A stretch of 30,136 nt of DNA from a virus, in IMG/VR virus record IMGVR_UViG_3300017782_000123, positions 1-30,136 of that record; one strand, given 5' to 3'. Below are positions 6,464-13,292 of this stretch, one piece after another; position 1 is the stretch's first letter, and every line of letters begins with the position of its first letter. The notes beneath the pieces were generated by a model that saw nothing but the letters and a program-made list of their open reading frames with translations, was not told the DNA's origin and searched no databases. The position numbers and the translations under genes were made by a program.

Positions 6464-7006
6464 ATGTTATGGAAGTTTAGAGTATTATTTAATGTTCCGA
6501 TTGAGATTGGATCAATTGTGAAATATATAGATAGTAGATCAAAGGACCGTAGAGGTGTTGGTGAGGTTTGTGGTATTATTGGGGCTGGAGAAAATACAAA
6601 ATATGAGATATACATATTGACCAAACGCTTACAACCCAGAATGACAAGCGATGATAAATATATCACACGTAAGATACATTCAAAGTACTGCAAACATATC
6701 GATATTAATAAGACGATAGTTAACAAAAAAGACTTTGAACTAGGGGATATTGTTTGTTATAAATTTTTAACAATTAAAAAGTATGGTGTTATAACTGGAT
6801 TTGTCCATCCGGATGGTCTAGATACAACTTCATATTACTGTGGATATAATGGCACTGACTTGATAGAGTGTGTGCAAATTGATAAAAACAATTTAACACG
6901 ATGTAGAGACGAGCAGAGTAACATCAAGAGATTCACCTCACATAAAAAGAGACTAAAGATATGTGAGGTAGATCTATGGAACGAGAAAGGTGCTAATATT
7001 ATATAA
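6464..7006 (+). CDS. Unrecognised protein in the deazaguanine operon
   Basis: A 180-aa basic soluble protein with no family I recognise. Two similar-looking beta-rich segments open with EIGSIVKYID (about 14-23) and ELGDIVCYKF (about 92-101), suggesting two tandem small barrel domains (SH3- or KOW-like). The C-terminal third is rich in Lys, Arg and Asn. It starts six bases after the formyltransferase stop, and the next gene's ATG follows its stop directly, so it belongs to the operon. Binding of nucleic acid or of a partner enzyme is plausible for such barrels, but nothing shows it. As a gene of unknown function placed among DNA-modification genes it is a candidate accessory factor. Confidence 0.65.
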   Translation: MLWKFRVLFNVPIEIGSIVKYIDSRSKDRRGVGEVCGIIGAGENTKYEIYILTKRLQPRMTSDDKYITRKIHSKYCKHIDINKTIVNKKDFELGDIVCYKFLTIKKYGVITGFVHPDGLDTTSYYCGYNGTDLIECVQIDKNNLTRCRDEQSNIKRFTSHKKRLKICEVDLWNEKGANII

Positions 7007-7216
7007 ATGGCTCCGTGGCGGTTGTTAAATTTTAAAGGAAAATTGTTGGTTGTGGCATGTTGTTTAAATGTATATGTTGCGGGCGTGATTGGTTTTGGTG
7101 GATCATGGTTTGCGGTATTTTCGATTTGTGTAGCAGCACTATGTGGGATGATGACATTCAATAGCAAGTATCAAATAACAACAGCAGAAGATATTAATGA
7201 AAAAAGAAAAAAATAA
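7007..7216 (+). CDS. Small two-TM membrane protein
   Basis: A 69-aa protein with two hydrophobic helices, about residues 12-30 (KLLVVACCLNVYVAGVIGF) and 33-50 (SWFAVFSICVAALCGMMT), joined by a tight Gly-Gly turn, and a charged C-terminal tail (EDINEKRKK) that would be cytoplasmic together with the basic N-terminus. It is a membrane hairpin without a recognised family. The ATG directly abuts the previous stop, and its last 20 bases overlap the MazZ-like gene, so expression is coupled. It could be a small phage membrane effector, for example in exclusion or inhibition of a host membrane enzyme, but this is speculation. Confidence 0.6.
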   Translation: MAPWRLLNFKGKLLVVACCLNVYVAGVIGFGGSWFAVFSICVAALCGMMTFNSKYQITTAEDINEKRKK

Positions 7217-7559
7217 CAGACAGTTTGATTCCGGAGCACAAAGAGATACCGGTGATGGAAAATTGCGCATGAGCTTGTTACCACAACAGGAACTGAAGCG
7301 TGTACTGAAGAGGTATCTAGATGGTGCAGAAAAGTACGGAGAAAATAACTGGATGAAGGGGATGCCTTTGAGTGTGTACTTTGATTGCGCTCATAGACAT
7401 CTTGAGGCTTGGTGGCGGTGTGAAGATTCGGAAGACCATGCTGCAGCTGTAGTATGGAATATACTGTGCGCCATGCATACAGAAACGCGAGCTTCAGAAT
7501 CGGATGCGTTTCCAAAAGAACGTCAACTGGATGATCGTATTAAATATCCAAAAGATTAG
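7197..7559 (+). CDS. MazZ-like dATP/dGTP pyrophosphohydrolase
   Basis: A 120-aa protein matching the small phage family named after the dATP/dGTP diphosphohydrolase N-terminal domain (formerly DUF5664), related to MazG and to MazZ of 2-aminoadenine phages. Signature blocks are FDSGAQRD (10-17), GKLR (21-24), EKYGENNW (45-52), HRHLEAWW (66-73) and EDHAAAVVWN (79-88), where the acidic and His residues would hold magnesium and the triphosphate. Such enzymes cut dNTPs to dNMP and pyrophosphate. No purZ or datZ is in the window, so a full Z-genome pathway is not supported. Placed between deazaguanine genes and next to a kinase-like protein, it more likely adjusts the deoxynucleotide pool. The start overlaps the membrane-protein gene by 20 bases. 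Confidence 0.75.
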   Translation: MKKEKNNRQFDSGAQRDTGDGKLRMSLLPQQELKRVLKRYLDGAEKYGENNWMKGMPLSVYFDCAHRHLEAWWRCEDSEDHAAAVVWNILCAMHTETRASESDAFPKERQLDDRIKYPKD

Positions 7560-7588
7560 TGGATAATATCTTATAGATAGGATATAAT
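7560..7588 (+). promoter_or_regulatory. Internal sigma70-type promoter
   Basis: TGGATA (7560-7565), a 17-base spacer and TATAAT (7583-7588), five bases before the ATG at 7594. The -10 is perfect and the -35 matches at four of six positions. As with the dpdA promoter, the expected start point falls at the start codon. Confidence 0.55.
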
Positions 7589-7593
7589 GTGGT

Positions 7594-8187
7594 ATGTTAA
7601 TTAGTTTCACAGGTGCACAATGTACAGGTAAGACAACACTACTAAAAGAGTGTATGTCGATGTCTCATGAAGGAGAAGATTTTTTTCAATGGAATTTTGT
7701 TAATGAAGTCACGAGGAAAGTCAAACGTAATGGGTTTTCGATTAACGAACAAGGAAACAACGCAACACAATTACACATATTAAGTGAACATTTAATCAAC
7801 CATACACAGTCTGTAGGTAACACTATGTTGGATAGGTGTATATTAGATGGTTATATATATTCATGCTATTTGGCATCTAGGGGTATAGTTGACGAGTGGG
7901 TTTGTGAATATGCAGGCAATTTGATGAACGAGTTAGTCGGGAGACTAGATCATATTTTTTACACACAACCAGAAGATATACAACTTATCGATGACGGGGA
8001 GAGGAGTCTTGATCATGATTTTAGACAAGGCATAATTGATAGGTATGAGGAGTTATTCGCTCAAAAATATTTTTGGTACAACAAGATAGTCAGATTATAT
8101 GGCGATGAGCAAGAGCGAATGCTAACAATTTTACAAACAATAAATGAACATGACAACAGCAACATTAGACAACTCCAGAATATCTAA
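7594..8187 (+). CDS. P-loop NTPase, NadR/nucleotide-kinase-like (AAA_28 type)
   Basis: A 197-aa protein with an N-terminal Walker A (GAQCTGKTT, residues 7-15) and a kinase-like acidic motif (MLDRCILDGYIYSCYL, about 78-93), in which the DR-x-x-x-D pattern is typical of the NadR/thymidylate-kinase-like AAA_28 group. The length fits small phage nucleotide or nucleoside kinases. The substrate cannot be read from sequence; dNMPs, or a modified nucleotide in this operon, are possible. It has its own sigma70-type promoter directly upstream, and its last 44 bases overlap the queF start, so the two are co-expressed. Because the preceding gene makes dNMPs from dNTPs, kinase and pyrophosphohydrolase may act as a pair. 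Confidence 0.75.
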   Translation: MLISFTGAQCTGKTTLLKECMSMSHEGEDFFQWNFVNEVTRKVKRNGFSINEQGNNATQLHILSEHLINHTQSVGNTMLDRCILDGYIYSCYLASRGIVDEWVCEYAGNLMNELVGRLDHIFYTQPEDIQLIDDGERSLDHDFRQGIIDRYEELFAQKYFWYNKIVRLYGDEQERMLTILQTINEHDNSNIRQLQNI

Positions 8188-9088
8188 ACATCTAGGACAG
8201 GTATCACAGTACAAAGATCAATACGACTCATCGTTACTTGTTAGTGAACCTAGACAGAACAATAGAACGCACCTCGATATAAGTGATGATAATTTACCAT
8301 TTATAGGGTACGATACATGGAATGCATATGAAGTAAGCGCGCTCACTAACAATGGATTGCCAGTTGCTGGTGTTGCTAAGATTGTCTATCCGTGCAATAA
8401 CAAGTATATTGTTGAGAGTAAAAGTATAAAATTATATTTCAACTCATTTAATATGTACAAGTGTGGTGATCAACCTGTAGATGTGTTGGATTTTATTGAT
8501 AAAAAGGCATCAGAGGATTTATCCAAATTACTAGGGACAGTTGTTCATGTACACACCCACCCTGCGAGCTTCAGAGCTAAGGGAGAACAAGTTTTAGATC
8601 CATTTGAATATACAACGTTAGAGGACACCTTCTCACAAGAGGAACTAGGTAAGATGCTTTTAGATACATATAGTGAAACTCCAGAGTTGCTTTGGTTAGA
8701 GGAACCTAGAGAAAATGGTGTTGTGTCTGAAGAGGTAAGATGGCATAGTAGTTTGCTCAAGAGTAATTGCCGTGTGACAAGCCAACCGGATTGGGGAGAT
8801 GTGTATATTATGTACAAGGCACAAACACATATATGTCCAGAGAGCCTGTTAGCGTACATTGTATCATTCAGAGATGAATGTCATTTTCATGAAGAAATTT
8901 GCGAGACTATATACAAACGACTATATGACACTTTGTCACCAGAAGAGCTAGTTGTTACATGTTTGTATGCAAGGCGTGGCGGTATTGACATCAACCCTGT
9001 ACGTGCTTCGAATTCTGCTTTGATCGCACGTGAGTGTCAAGATCTTGTAGATCCATTTGTGATGCATGTCAAGACAGCAAAGCAATAA
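8144..9088 (+). CDS. queF: NADPH-dependent 7-cyano-7-deazaguanine (preQ0) reductase
   Basis: A 314-aa long-type (bimodular, E. coli-like) QueF that reduces the nitrile of preQ0 to the aminomethyl of preQ1 with NADPH. The family motif ESKSIKLYFNSF stands at residues 91-102, after GYDTWNAYEVS (55-65). The catalytic Cys209 lies in LLKSNCRVTSQPDWG, with Asp216 seven residues on, the same spacing as Cys190 and Asp197 of E. coli. FHEEIC (His249, Glu250) supplies the substrate-binding pair and YARRGGIDINP closes the second module. All key residues are intact, so it should be active. The enzyme is cytoplasmic. With the dpdA-like gene in the same block it points to preQ1-type DNA modification rather than to queuosine alone. 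Start at 8144 overlaps the kinase gene; ATG 8150 is an alternative. Confidence 0.95.
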   Translation: MNMTTATLDNSRISKHLGQVSQYKDQYDSSLLVSEPRQNNRTHLDISDDNLPFIGYDTWNAYEVSALTNNGLPVAGVAKIVYPCNNKYIVESKSIKLYFNSFNMYKCGDQPVDVLDFIDKKASEDLSKLLGTVVHVHTHPASFRAKGEQVLDPFEYTTLEDTFSQEELGKMLLDTYSETPELLWLEEPRENGVVSEEVRWHSSLLKSNCRVTSQPDWGDVYIMYKAQTHICPESLLAYIVSFRDECHFHEEICETIYKRLYDTLSPEELVVTCLYARRGGIDINPVRASNSALIARECQDLVDPFVMHVKTAKQ

Positions 9089-9092
9089 ACAC

Positions 9093-9137
9093 AAAAAAAA
9101 CGACTCTCCAGCATCACCTGTGAGAGTCGAAAAATTG
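9093..9137 (-). terminator. Terminator between queF and the capsid gene
   Basis: The stem CGACTCTC / GAGAGTCG (9101-9108 and 9122-9129) with a 13-base loop is flanked by eight A on the left, which read as eight T on the minus strand. It is thus a strong intrinsic terminator for the capsid-gene transcript coming from the right. For queF it is weaker (only AAAAATTGTTTTT follows), but it could act in both directions. Confidence 0.85.
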
Positions 9138-9192
9138 TTTTTATCACCGGATATATCATTTCACCGGTTGTTGAGTTGCATCTAACTAACGA

Positions 9193-10626
9193 TCAGAAGT
9201 ACACCGACTGAGTGCCGGGTGTGAACGATTCACCTAAGTCTGAGATTACGATAACATGGTAGTAAAGATCTGCACCAAAGATATTGTCTACAACACCATA
9301 ACGTGTTAATAGTCCAACTCGTGGAGCAAAATCATTAGGACCAACCGTGCGCTGTACCATCACTGGGATGTACGGACAATAAATGATACCTGTGTCGTAA
9401 AACTCAGGTCCTTTATAACCCAATAGAATGTACTCGAGGCGAGATTCGCCACGTTTACCATCTTCATATTGTGCTTCAGTCCGGGTATCGCGATATACAT
9501 TAAACCTTCCACCAAGATTCCCAACACGAGCAATTCCTACTGGTTGGGTGTTTACATTGCCTTGAACCTGCATCCACTGAAATTCAGGGAGCATTTCAAG
9601 AATCGCACAAACGCGAGGTGTAGCAACTAAAAAGTTAGCAGCACCACGACGATTGCGGATAGCGATACGATTCGCTTCAACAATGATCTTAGCATAAAGG
9701 TCACGATTACGTTCGGCCATCCAACGTCCGTCTGCGCTTGCGGGGCTCCAGGTGCTAACACCTTTTCCAGCTCCAGCATTTGCAGCTACTTGAACCATCC
9801 TCATGAGCATTTCCCGGTCGATTTCGGCCTGAATTTCATACGACATAGCGTTTGTCAATTCAGTATCGATATCAATACCGTTCATGTTCTTAAGGTCTTG
9901 TTCAAGTTCAACACTCCAACGAGCAGCAAGTCTACGAGTTCCAGCTTCAACAGCAGTCTTTTCAAATGAAACGACCATCTGTGGAATATTACCGGTTAGC
10001 TCATAGTCTTTGAGCAACTTCGCAACTCCAGCATCTTCATCGATAAAATCGATTCCTGCTCCACCGCTCAATGCGGCAGATGATGCTCCGGTGAAACGTG
10101 TATCAAGAGTTTGATACCCTGCTTCAGTTCCGTCATTTGTGCGAGGTTGTCCATCGTTACCGACAACAGTCGATCCGTACGTGTGTCCGTCGATTCCTGT
10201 CGATCCGAGACTTTCAGTCTCGTACTTGTAACGCATTGCAAAAGCGAGTCCAACTGGACCGCTCATGGGTTGAACGCCTACGATCTCATTAGTGATAAGT
10301 TCAGGGAATGTACGACGAATCATTGGGATCAAGATCTTGGGCAGACGGCTATCTCCTGTGGCATAATGATCTCCTGTTGGAGAAGATTGTCCACCGAGCT
10401 GTCCGAAAGAACTGCCTCCACCAAGTGCACCACCAGCATACGAATTTTCTTTTAAGCACCATGACTCTTGATTTTCCAAGAGAATCGCGGTGTTTAAGCG
10501 AGAATGATCGTCTGTGATAGCCTTGACGTTGTCAGAACTATAGTCCAAAACTGGAGCCCATTTTTCAAGAAGCACTCCTGCGCGTTCTTGATCGATATAT
10601 GATTGTGCGGGTTTTACCTGTGACAT
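9193..10626 (-). CDS. 23: Major capsid protein, T4 gp23-like
   Basis: A 477-aa shell protein of the T4 gp23 family (521 aa in T4). Recognisable parts are the N-terminal start (AGVLLEKWAPVLD), the PMIRRTFPELITNEIVGVQPM block at about residues 97-117, GPVGLAFAMRYKY, and the C-terminal APRVGLLTRYGV region. In T4 the N-terminal about 65 residues are removed by the gp21 protease after an (I/L)-x-E site; here LKE ends at residue 60, before NSYAGG, and is a plausible cleavage point. A Shine-Dalgarno-like AAGGAAA lies upstream, one of few good ones in the window, fitting very high expression. It is last in the head block, 52 bases after gp22 and followed by a strong terminator. No late octamer directly precedes it, so it is probably transcribed from the gp22 or gp21 promoters. 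Confidence 0.95.
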   Translation of the reverse strand: MSQVKPAQSYIDQERAGVLLEKWAPVLDYSSDNVKAITDDHSRLNTAILLENQESWCLKENSYAGGALGGGSSFGQLGGQSSPTGDHYATGDSRLPKILIPMIRRTFPELITNEIVGVQPMSGPVGLAFAMRYKYETESLGSTGIDGHTYGSTVVGNDGQPRTNDGTEAGYQTLDTRFTGASSAALSGGAGIDFIDEDAGVAKLLKDYELTGNIPQMVVSFEKTAVEAGTRRLAARWSVELEQDLKNMNGIDIDTELTNAMSYEIQAEIDREMLMRMVQVAANAGAGKGVSTWSPASADGRWMAERNRDLYAKIIVEANRIAIRNRRGAANFLVATPRVCAILEMLPEFQWMQVQGNVNTQPVGIARVGNLGGRFNVYRDTRTEAQYEDGKRGESRLEYILLGYKGPEFYDTGIIYCPYIPVMVQRTVGPNDFAPRVGLLTRYGVVDNIFGADLYYHVIVISDLGESFTPGTQSVYF

Positions 10627-10678
10627 ATTTCTAATGTTTCCTTTTCTTATTACTCAGGCTAATTTGCCTCAACGTTGA

Positions 10679-11608
10679 TTACCACCGGGTGAGTTCACCC
10701 ATGTAGTTATCAAAAAGTCCTTTATCCTGCATACTATCAGGATTTGTTTGTTCAATTTGCTGTTCGACACTCTCACTCACAACTGGCTTCTTGTCCACTA
10801 CAGGACGGTCAGCAATCTTTTTGGATTGTGTTGCTTGTTGTTTTAGTTCAGTCATTTTTTCAGCTTCTGTCTTTTCGAACATATCTAATGTGTATTGATA
10901 GTTCTCATTTATAAATTTCACACTCTTACCCTCTAATACTTTGTATATGTGTCTTTTTTTAGATGAAGGTAAACCTTCTGTGAGTCTCTCTAATGCTAGA
11001 TTTGCCTCTTTTTTGTTGATCGACTCTTTCAAGATTTTATTTTCTTCTATCAACTTATCATTCACAGCAGATGCTTCATCTATTTGTCTCTTACCATCGA
11101 TGACAGCATCACGTACATGATCGCTCGCTAACGCACTGTCTATACTTAAGTTTTTTCTCAACCCTTCTAAAATTGTAATTGCGTGTCTGTTTCTAACAGC
11201 TTCTTGTATGTCTTTGGTTGGGATGGTCTTTTCCACATACAGGTCGAGATAGTTACTAATATTATCAATTAAACTCTCTTTAAACATATTTGCATCTCCA
11301 TTCATGTCATTCTTGAATTTTTTTACGATTTGTATCAACTTGTCAGAATGTATTTTGTCGAGAGACTCTACCACCTTATGTAGTTTAGAAGTATGATCGG
11401 AGTCGATCGCTTCTAACAATCTCTCTAATTTGATTGCATGGGCTTCATCTTGCTCAACTAACGCCTTCTCGACGCGTAATGCTGCTAGCTCATCTGCTTT
11501 GTTTGATACAGATTCATTAAAAGCGGTTTCAATTTCTTGTAGCACTTCCTCAGATAATACATCAGATGCAACTTTTCTTAATTGTTCGGTTATTGTGTTA
11601 TCACTCAT
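10679..11608 (-). CDS. 22: Prohead core scaffolding protein, T4 gp22-like
   Basis: A 309-aa, almost wholly helical, charged protein (T4 gp22 is 269 aa) located exactly where gp22 belongs, between the protease and the capsid gene. Long coiled-coil stretches occupy about residues 25-110 and 170-235. The stretch from about 245 to 290 is rich in Gln, Lys and Val and probably disordered. The C-terminal end (DNYMGELTRW) is short and hydrophobic, as in scaffolds that contact the shell. It would assemble the inner core of the prohead and be degraded by gp21 during maturation. Its ATG overlaps the stop of the gp67-like gene (ATGA). A late-type CATAAATA lies ten bases upstream, inside that small gene. 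Identification rests mostly on position, composition and length. Confidence 0.82.
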   Translation of the reverse strand: MSDNTITEQLRKVASDVLSEEVLQEIETAFNESVSNKADELAALRVEKALVEQDEAHAIKLERLLEAIDSDHTSKLHKVVESLDKIHSDKLIQIVKKFKNDMNGDANMFKESLIDNISNYLDLYVEKTIPTKDIQEAVRNRHAITILEGLRKNLSIDSALASDHVRDAVIDGKRQIDEASAVNDKLIEENKILKESINKKEANLALERLTEGLPSSKKRHIYKVLEGKSVKFINENYQYTLDMFEKTEAEKMTELKQQATQSKKIADRPVVDKKPVVSESVEQQIEQTNPDSMQDKGLFDNYMGELTRW

Positions 11609-11766
11609 CGTTTAAAAATATTTATGTTCTTGAACTTACTTATTTTATTAATCAGCTTATTTTCTACAGTTTTCTGTAAACTCTTACTGGCTGCTGCGTA
11701 ATTTTTTTCACTCAAACTTTTAATAAAATTGGTGATCTCTGTTCTTTCTTTGTCGTTATTGTTCAT
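11605..11766 (-). CDS. 67: Small prohead core protein, T4 gp67-like
   Basis: A 53-aa protein (MNNNDKERTEITNFIKSLSE..., ending NIFKR). The pattern of a short helix, a polar turn, then small residues and a second helix (IKSLSEKNYAAASKSLQKTV) resembles the N-terminus of T4 gp67 (IKSNDLVAARKLFAEAM), a prohead core component. The acidic tail of T4 gp67 is missing. Its ATG overlaps the stop of the protease gene and its TGA overlaps the ATG of gp22, so it is locked into the operon by ATGA joints on both sides, strong evidence that it is translated. In T4 gp67 and gp68 precede gp21; here the peptide lies between gp21 and gp22. Similarity is weak because of its size. Confidence 0.68.
   Translation of the reverse strand: MNNNDKERTEITNFIKSLSEKNYAAASKSLQKTVENKLINKISKFKNINIFKR
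11619..11626 (-). promoter_or_regulatory. T4-late-like promoter for gp22
   Basis: CATAAATA on the minus strand, ten bases before the gp22 ATG and within the end of the gp67-like gene. It would give gp22 and gp23 their own late transcript with a leader of about five bases. Confidence 0.55.
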
Positions 11767-12443
11767 TTTATTTTTATTGCTTCTATAAATTCGAGTATGT
11801 TTTGCTTGATGTATGTCTCTACATCTTTTCGAGGTAGATCGGAAAGTCCCAATTCTAGATTATGATAAGCTTCTTCATATTCACCGAATGTATTCAATAC
11901 ATATTGTTTACTCTCTAAAATACCATTAACAAATGCTTCACCAAAACTCGGATCCGCTACACAGTCTATCGCTACCAGTCTCATATTCTTAACATGACTG
12001 ACATCAGAACCACCTTCATTAACAAGTTTTCCTAAAGATCTAGTACTCATCCCAACACTACAACCATCTCGGATTAATGATCTAACAATCATACCGGTTG
12101 GTGTTGATAATACCTTTGATTTACCAATATAGACGTTAGGATTACCTTTAGAGGGCTTGAGTTCAGTCACAAGATGGCATGCTCGCTCGAGATCAACATC
12201 TGCACTTGTGGGGTGATTTAACTCTCCTAATGCTCTTTTCGTGTTTATCATTTGCTCATTGTACCTCTTAACTTCAGTCAACATTTCCTTCTCACAATAT
12301 ATACGTTGATTTTTGTTCTTCTCTTTTGCCATCGCATAAGGTCCTTTTATATATACATCTGGATCTGTATTATTATTTTTCTCTTCTATAATATATTCAA
12401 ATTCAGAAGGATCGGTTGTTTCAACTAATAGTTTCGCGTGCAT
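11763..12443 (-). CDS. 21: Prohead core maturation protease, T4 gp21-like
   Basis: A 226-aa serine protease of the T4 gp21 / herpes-assemblin-like fold (T4 gp21 is 212 aa). The catalytic His77 lies in GELNHPTS and the nucleophile Ser133 in SVGMSTRSLG, both in their usual surroundings; LVTELKP and the strand before STPTGMIVRSLI support the fold. It sits inside the prohead, cleaves gp22, gp67-like and gp23 proteins, and then itself. A late-type CATAAATA lies ten bases upstream of the ATG. The stop codon overlaps the start of the gp67-like gene. The N-terminal 20 residues and the C-terminal 60 are the least conserved parts, the latter probably a self-cleaved tail. Confidence 0.92.
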   Translation of the reverse strand: MHAKLLVETTDPSEFEYIIEEKNNNTDPDVYIKGPYAMAKEKNKNQRIYCEKEMLTEVKRYNEQMINTKRALGELNHPTSADVDLERACHLVTELKPSKGNPNVYIGKSKVLSTPTGMIVRSLIRDGCSVGMSTRSLGKLVNEGGSDVSHVKNMRLVAIDCVADPSFGEAFVNGILESKQYVLNTFGEYEEAYHNLELGLSDLPRKDVETYIKQNILEFIEAIKIK

Positions 12444-12453
12444 GATTATTAAG

Positions 12454-12461
12454 TATTTATG
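12454..12461 (-). promoter_or_regulatory. T4-late-like promoter for gp21
   Basis: CATAAATA on the minus strand, ten bases before the gp21 ATG, in the 37-base gap that separates gp21 from the gp4-like gene. It starts the 21-67-22-23 unit. Confidence 0.6.
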
Positions 12462-12480
12462 CTTCTCGGAAGAATTTCTA

Positions 12481-12951
12481 CTACCTAGTAAATAAGTTAA
12501 ATTGTTTTTCTGTAACTAACTGAAATATATAACCATTCTTATCAGCCCAATCCTTGGCAGCGATCCATTTTGCTTGATTTGTCTGCCACGTATAATTTTC
12601 ATGTATGATTGTACTTCTCTTTTTATTTCCATGATTTACTGGTGGTATTGTTTGTTTGTATGGCTTTATCTCGATTAGATATTTAACTAGTTTATCTTTA
12701 CCTTCACGTATGAATACCGTGTTATCTACAATATATTTATGTAGTTTACCATCCACCGGAGATATATACGGTATGTAAACATTCTCACTCGTCCACTGCT
12801 CCACATGTGGATTTCGATCACACCACCGGAAGAACTTCAACTCCCAACTACTCAAATATTTTGGATTCTTACTGCCCTTATATTTGTGTTTGTTTACAGG
12901 TTTATACACACCCTGTCTGTATTCCTTATATTTCTTGTACGGTTTCTTCAC
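12481..12951 (-). CDS. 4: Head completion protein, T4 gp4-like (PD-(D/E)XK fold)
   Basis: A 156-aa protein close in length to T4 gp4 (150 aa), needed to make filled heads stable and joinable to tails. It carries the TnsA-like nuclease pattern: SSWELKFFRWCDRNP (Glu37), YIVDNTVFI (Asp76) and LIEIKPYKQ (Glu94, Lys96), so the nuclease core is complete. The first 30 residues are very basic. It begins with GTG at 12951, whose GTGA overlaps the stop of the SNase gene, so it is translationally coupled. A restriction-like or TnsA-like endonuclease of another role is the alternative, but its place beside gp21 favours the head-completion call. Confidence 0.82.
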   Translation of the reverse strand: MKKPYKKYKEYRQGVYKPVNKHKYKGSKNPKYLSSWELKFFRWCDRNPHVEQWTSENVYIPYISPVDGKLHKYIVDNTVFIREGKDKLVKYLIEIKPYKQTIPPVNHGNKKRSTIIHENYTWQTNQAKWIAAKDWADKNGYIFQLVTEKQFNLFTR

Positions 12952-13292
12952 CTCATGTATACTACAGCATGTCCTTCTTCAACTAACAGATCATTTATAC
13001 TTGTATCAAAGTCTCTCTCAAACAGAACACCGATACATCTTCCGAATTTTCCTTGATCTACTGACTTTAAATACAATTCATTATTTTGAGACTTAACAAT
13101 CTCTATTAATCTCTCTTTAGCTGCAAGGCCTTTTATTTTCTCTTGTTTGTCTCTAGTGCGTGTTTCTGGTGTATCTATACCATATAATCTTATTCTCTTT
13201 TTGAGCTTGATGTTAAATCCTAAGTCAATTTCAGCATCAATGGTATCACCATCAATTACACGTATGACTTTAATTGTATAAATGTAATCCAT
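12948..13292 (-). CDS. Staphylococcal-nuclease-like (SNase) protein
   Basis: A 114-aa OB-fold nuclease of the thermonuclease family. Active-site residues are all present: Asp14 and Asp16 in VIDGDT, Arg35, Asp40 and Glu43 in RLYGIDTPETR, and an Arg85 in KFGRCIG that corresponds to the second catalytic arginine. It hydrolyses DNA or RNA with calcium in known relatives. There is no signal peptide, so it acts in the cytoplasm or in the virion. It lies between neck and head-completion genes with overlapping start and stop codons on both sides. That placement suggests a late role, such as trimming DNA ends or debris at packaging, but host-DNA breakdown is equally possible. Confidence 0.88.
   Translation of the reverse strand: MDYIYTIKVIRVIDGDTIDAEIDLGFNIKLKKRIRLYGIDTPETRTRDKQEKIKGLAAKERLIEIVKSQNNELYLKSVDQGKFGRCIGVLFERDFDTSINDLLVEEGHAVVYMR

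Noticed and set aside
7197-7559. Evidence for a 2-aminoadenine (Z) genome
   Set aside because: A MazZ-like enzyme alone is common in phages. No purZ or datZ is in the window and the neighbours are deazaguanine genes.
5068-9088. Queuosine tRNA salvage as the purpose of the operon
   Set aside because: Possible, but the TGT-like protein lacks an evident zinc cluster, is short, and is coupled to a formyltransferase that has no role in queuosine. DNA modification explains more.
9146-9170. ACCGG/CCGGT inverted repeat after the capsid stop
   Set aside because: Only five pairs with a long loop and no T-tract; the adjacent stronger hairpin suffices as terminator.
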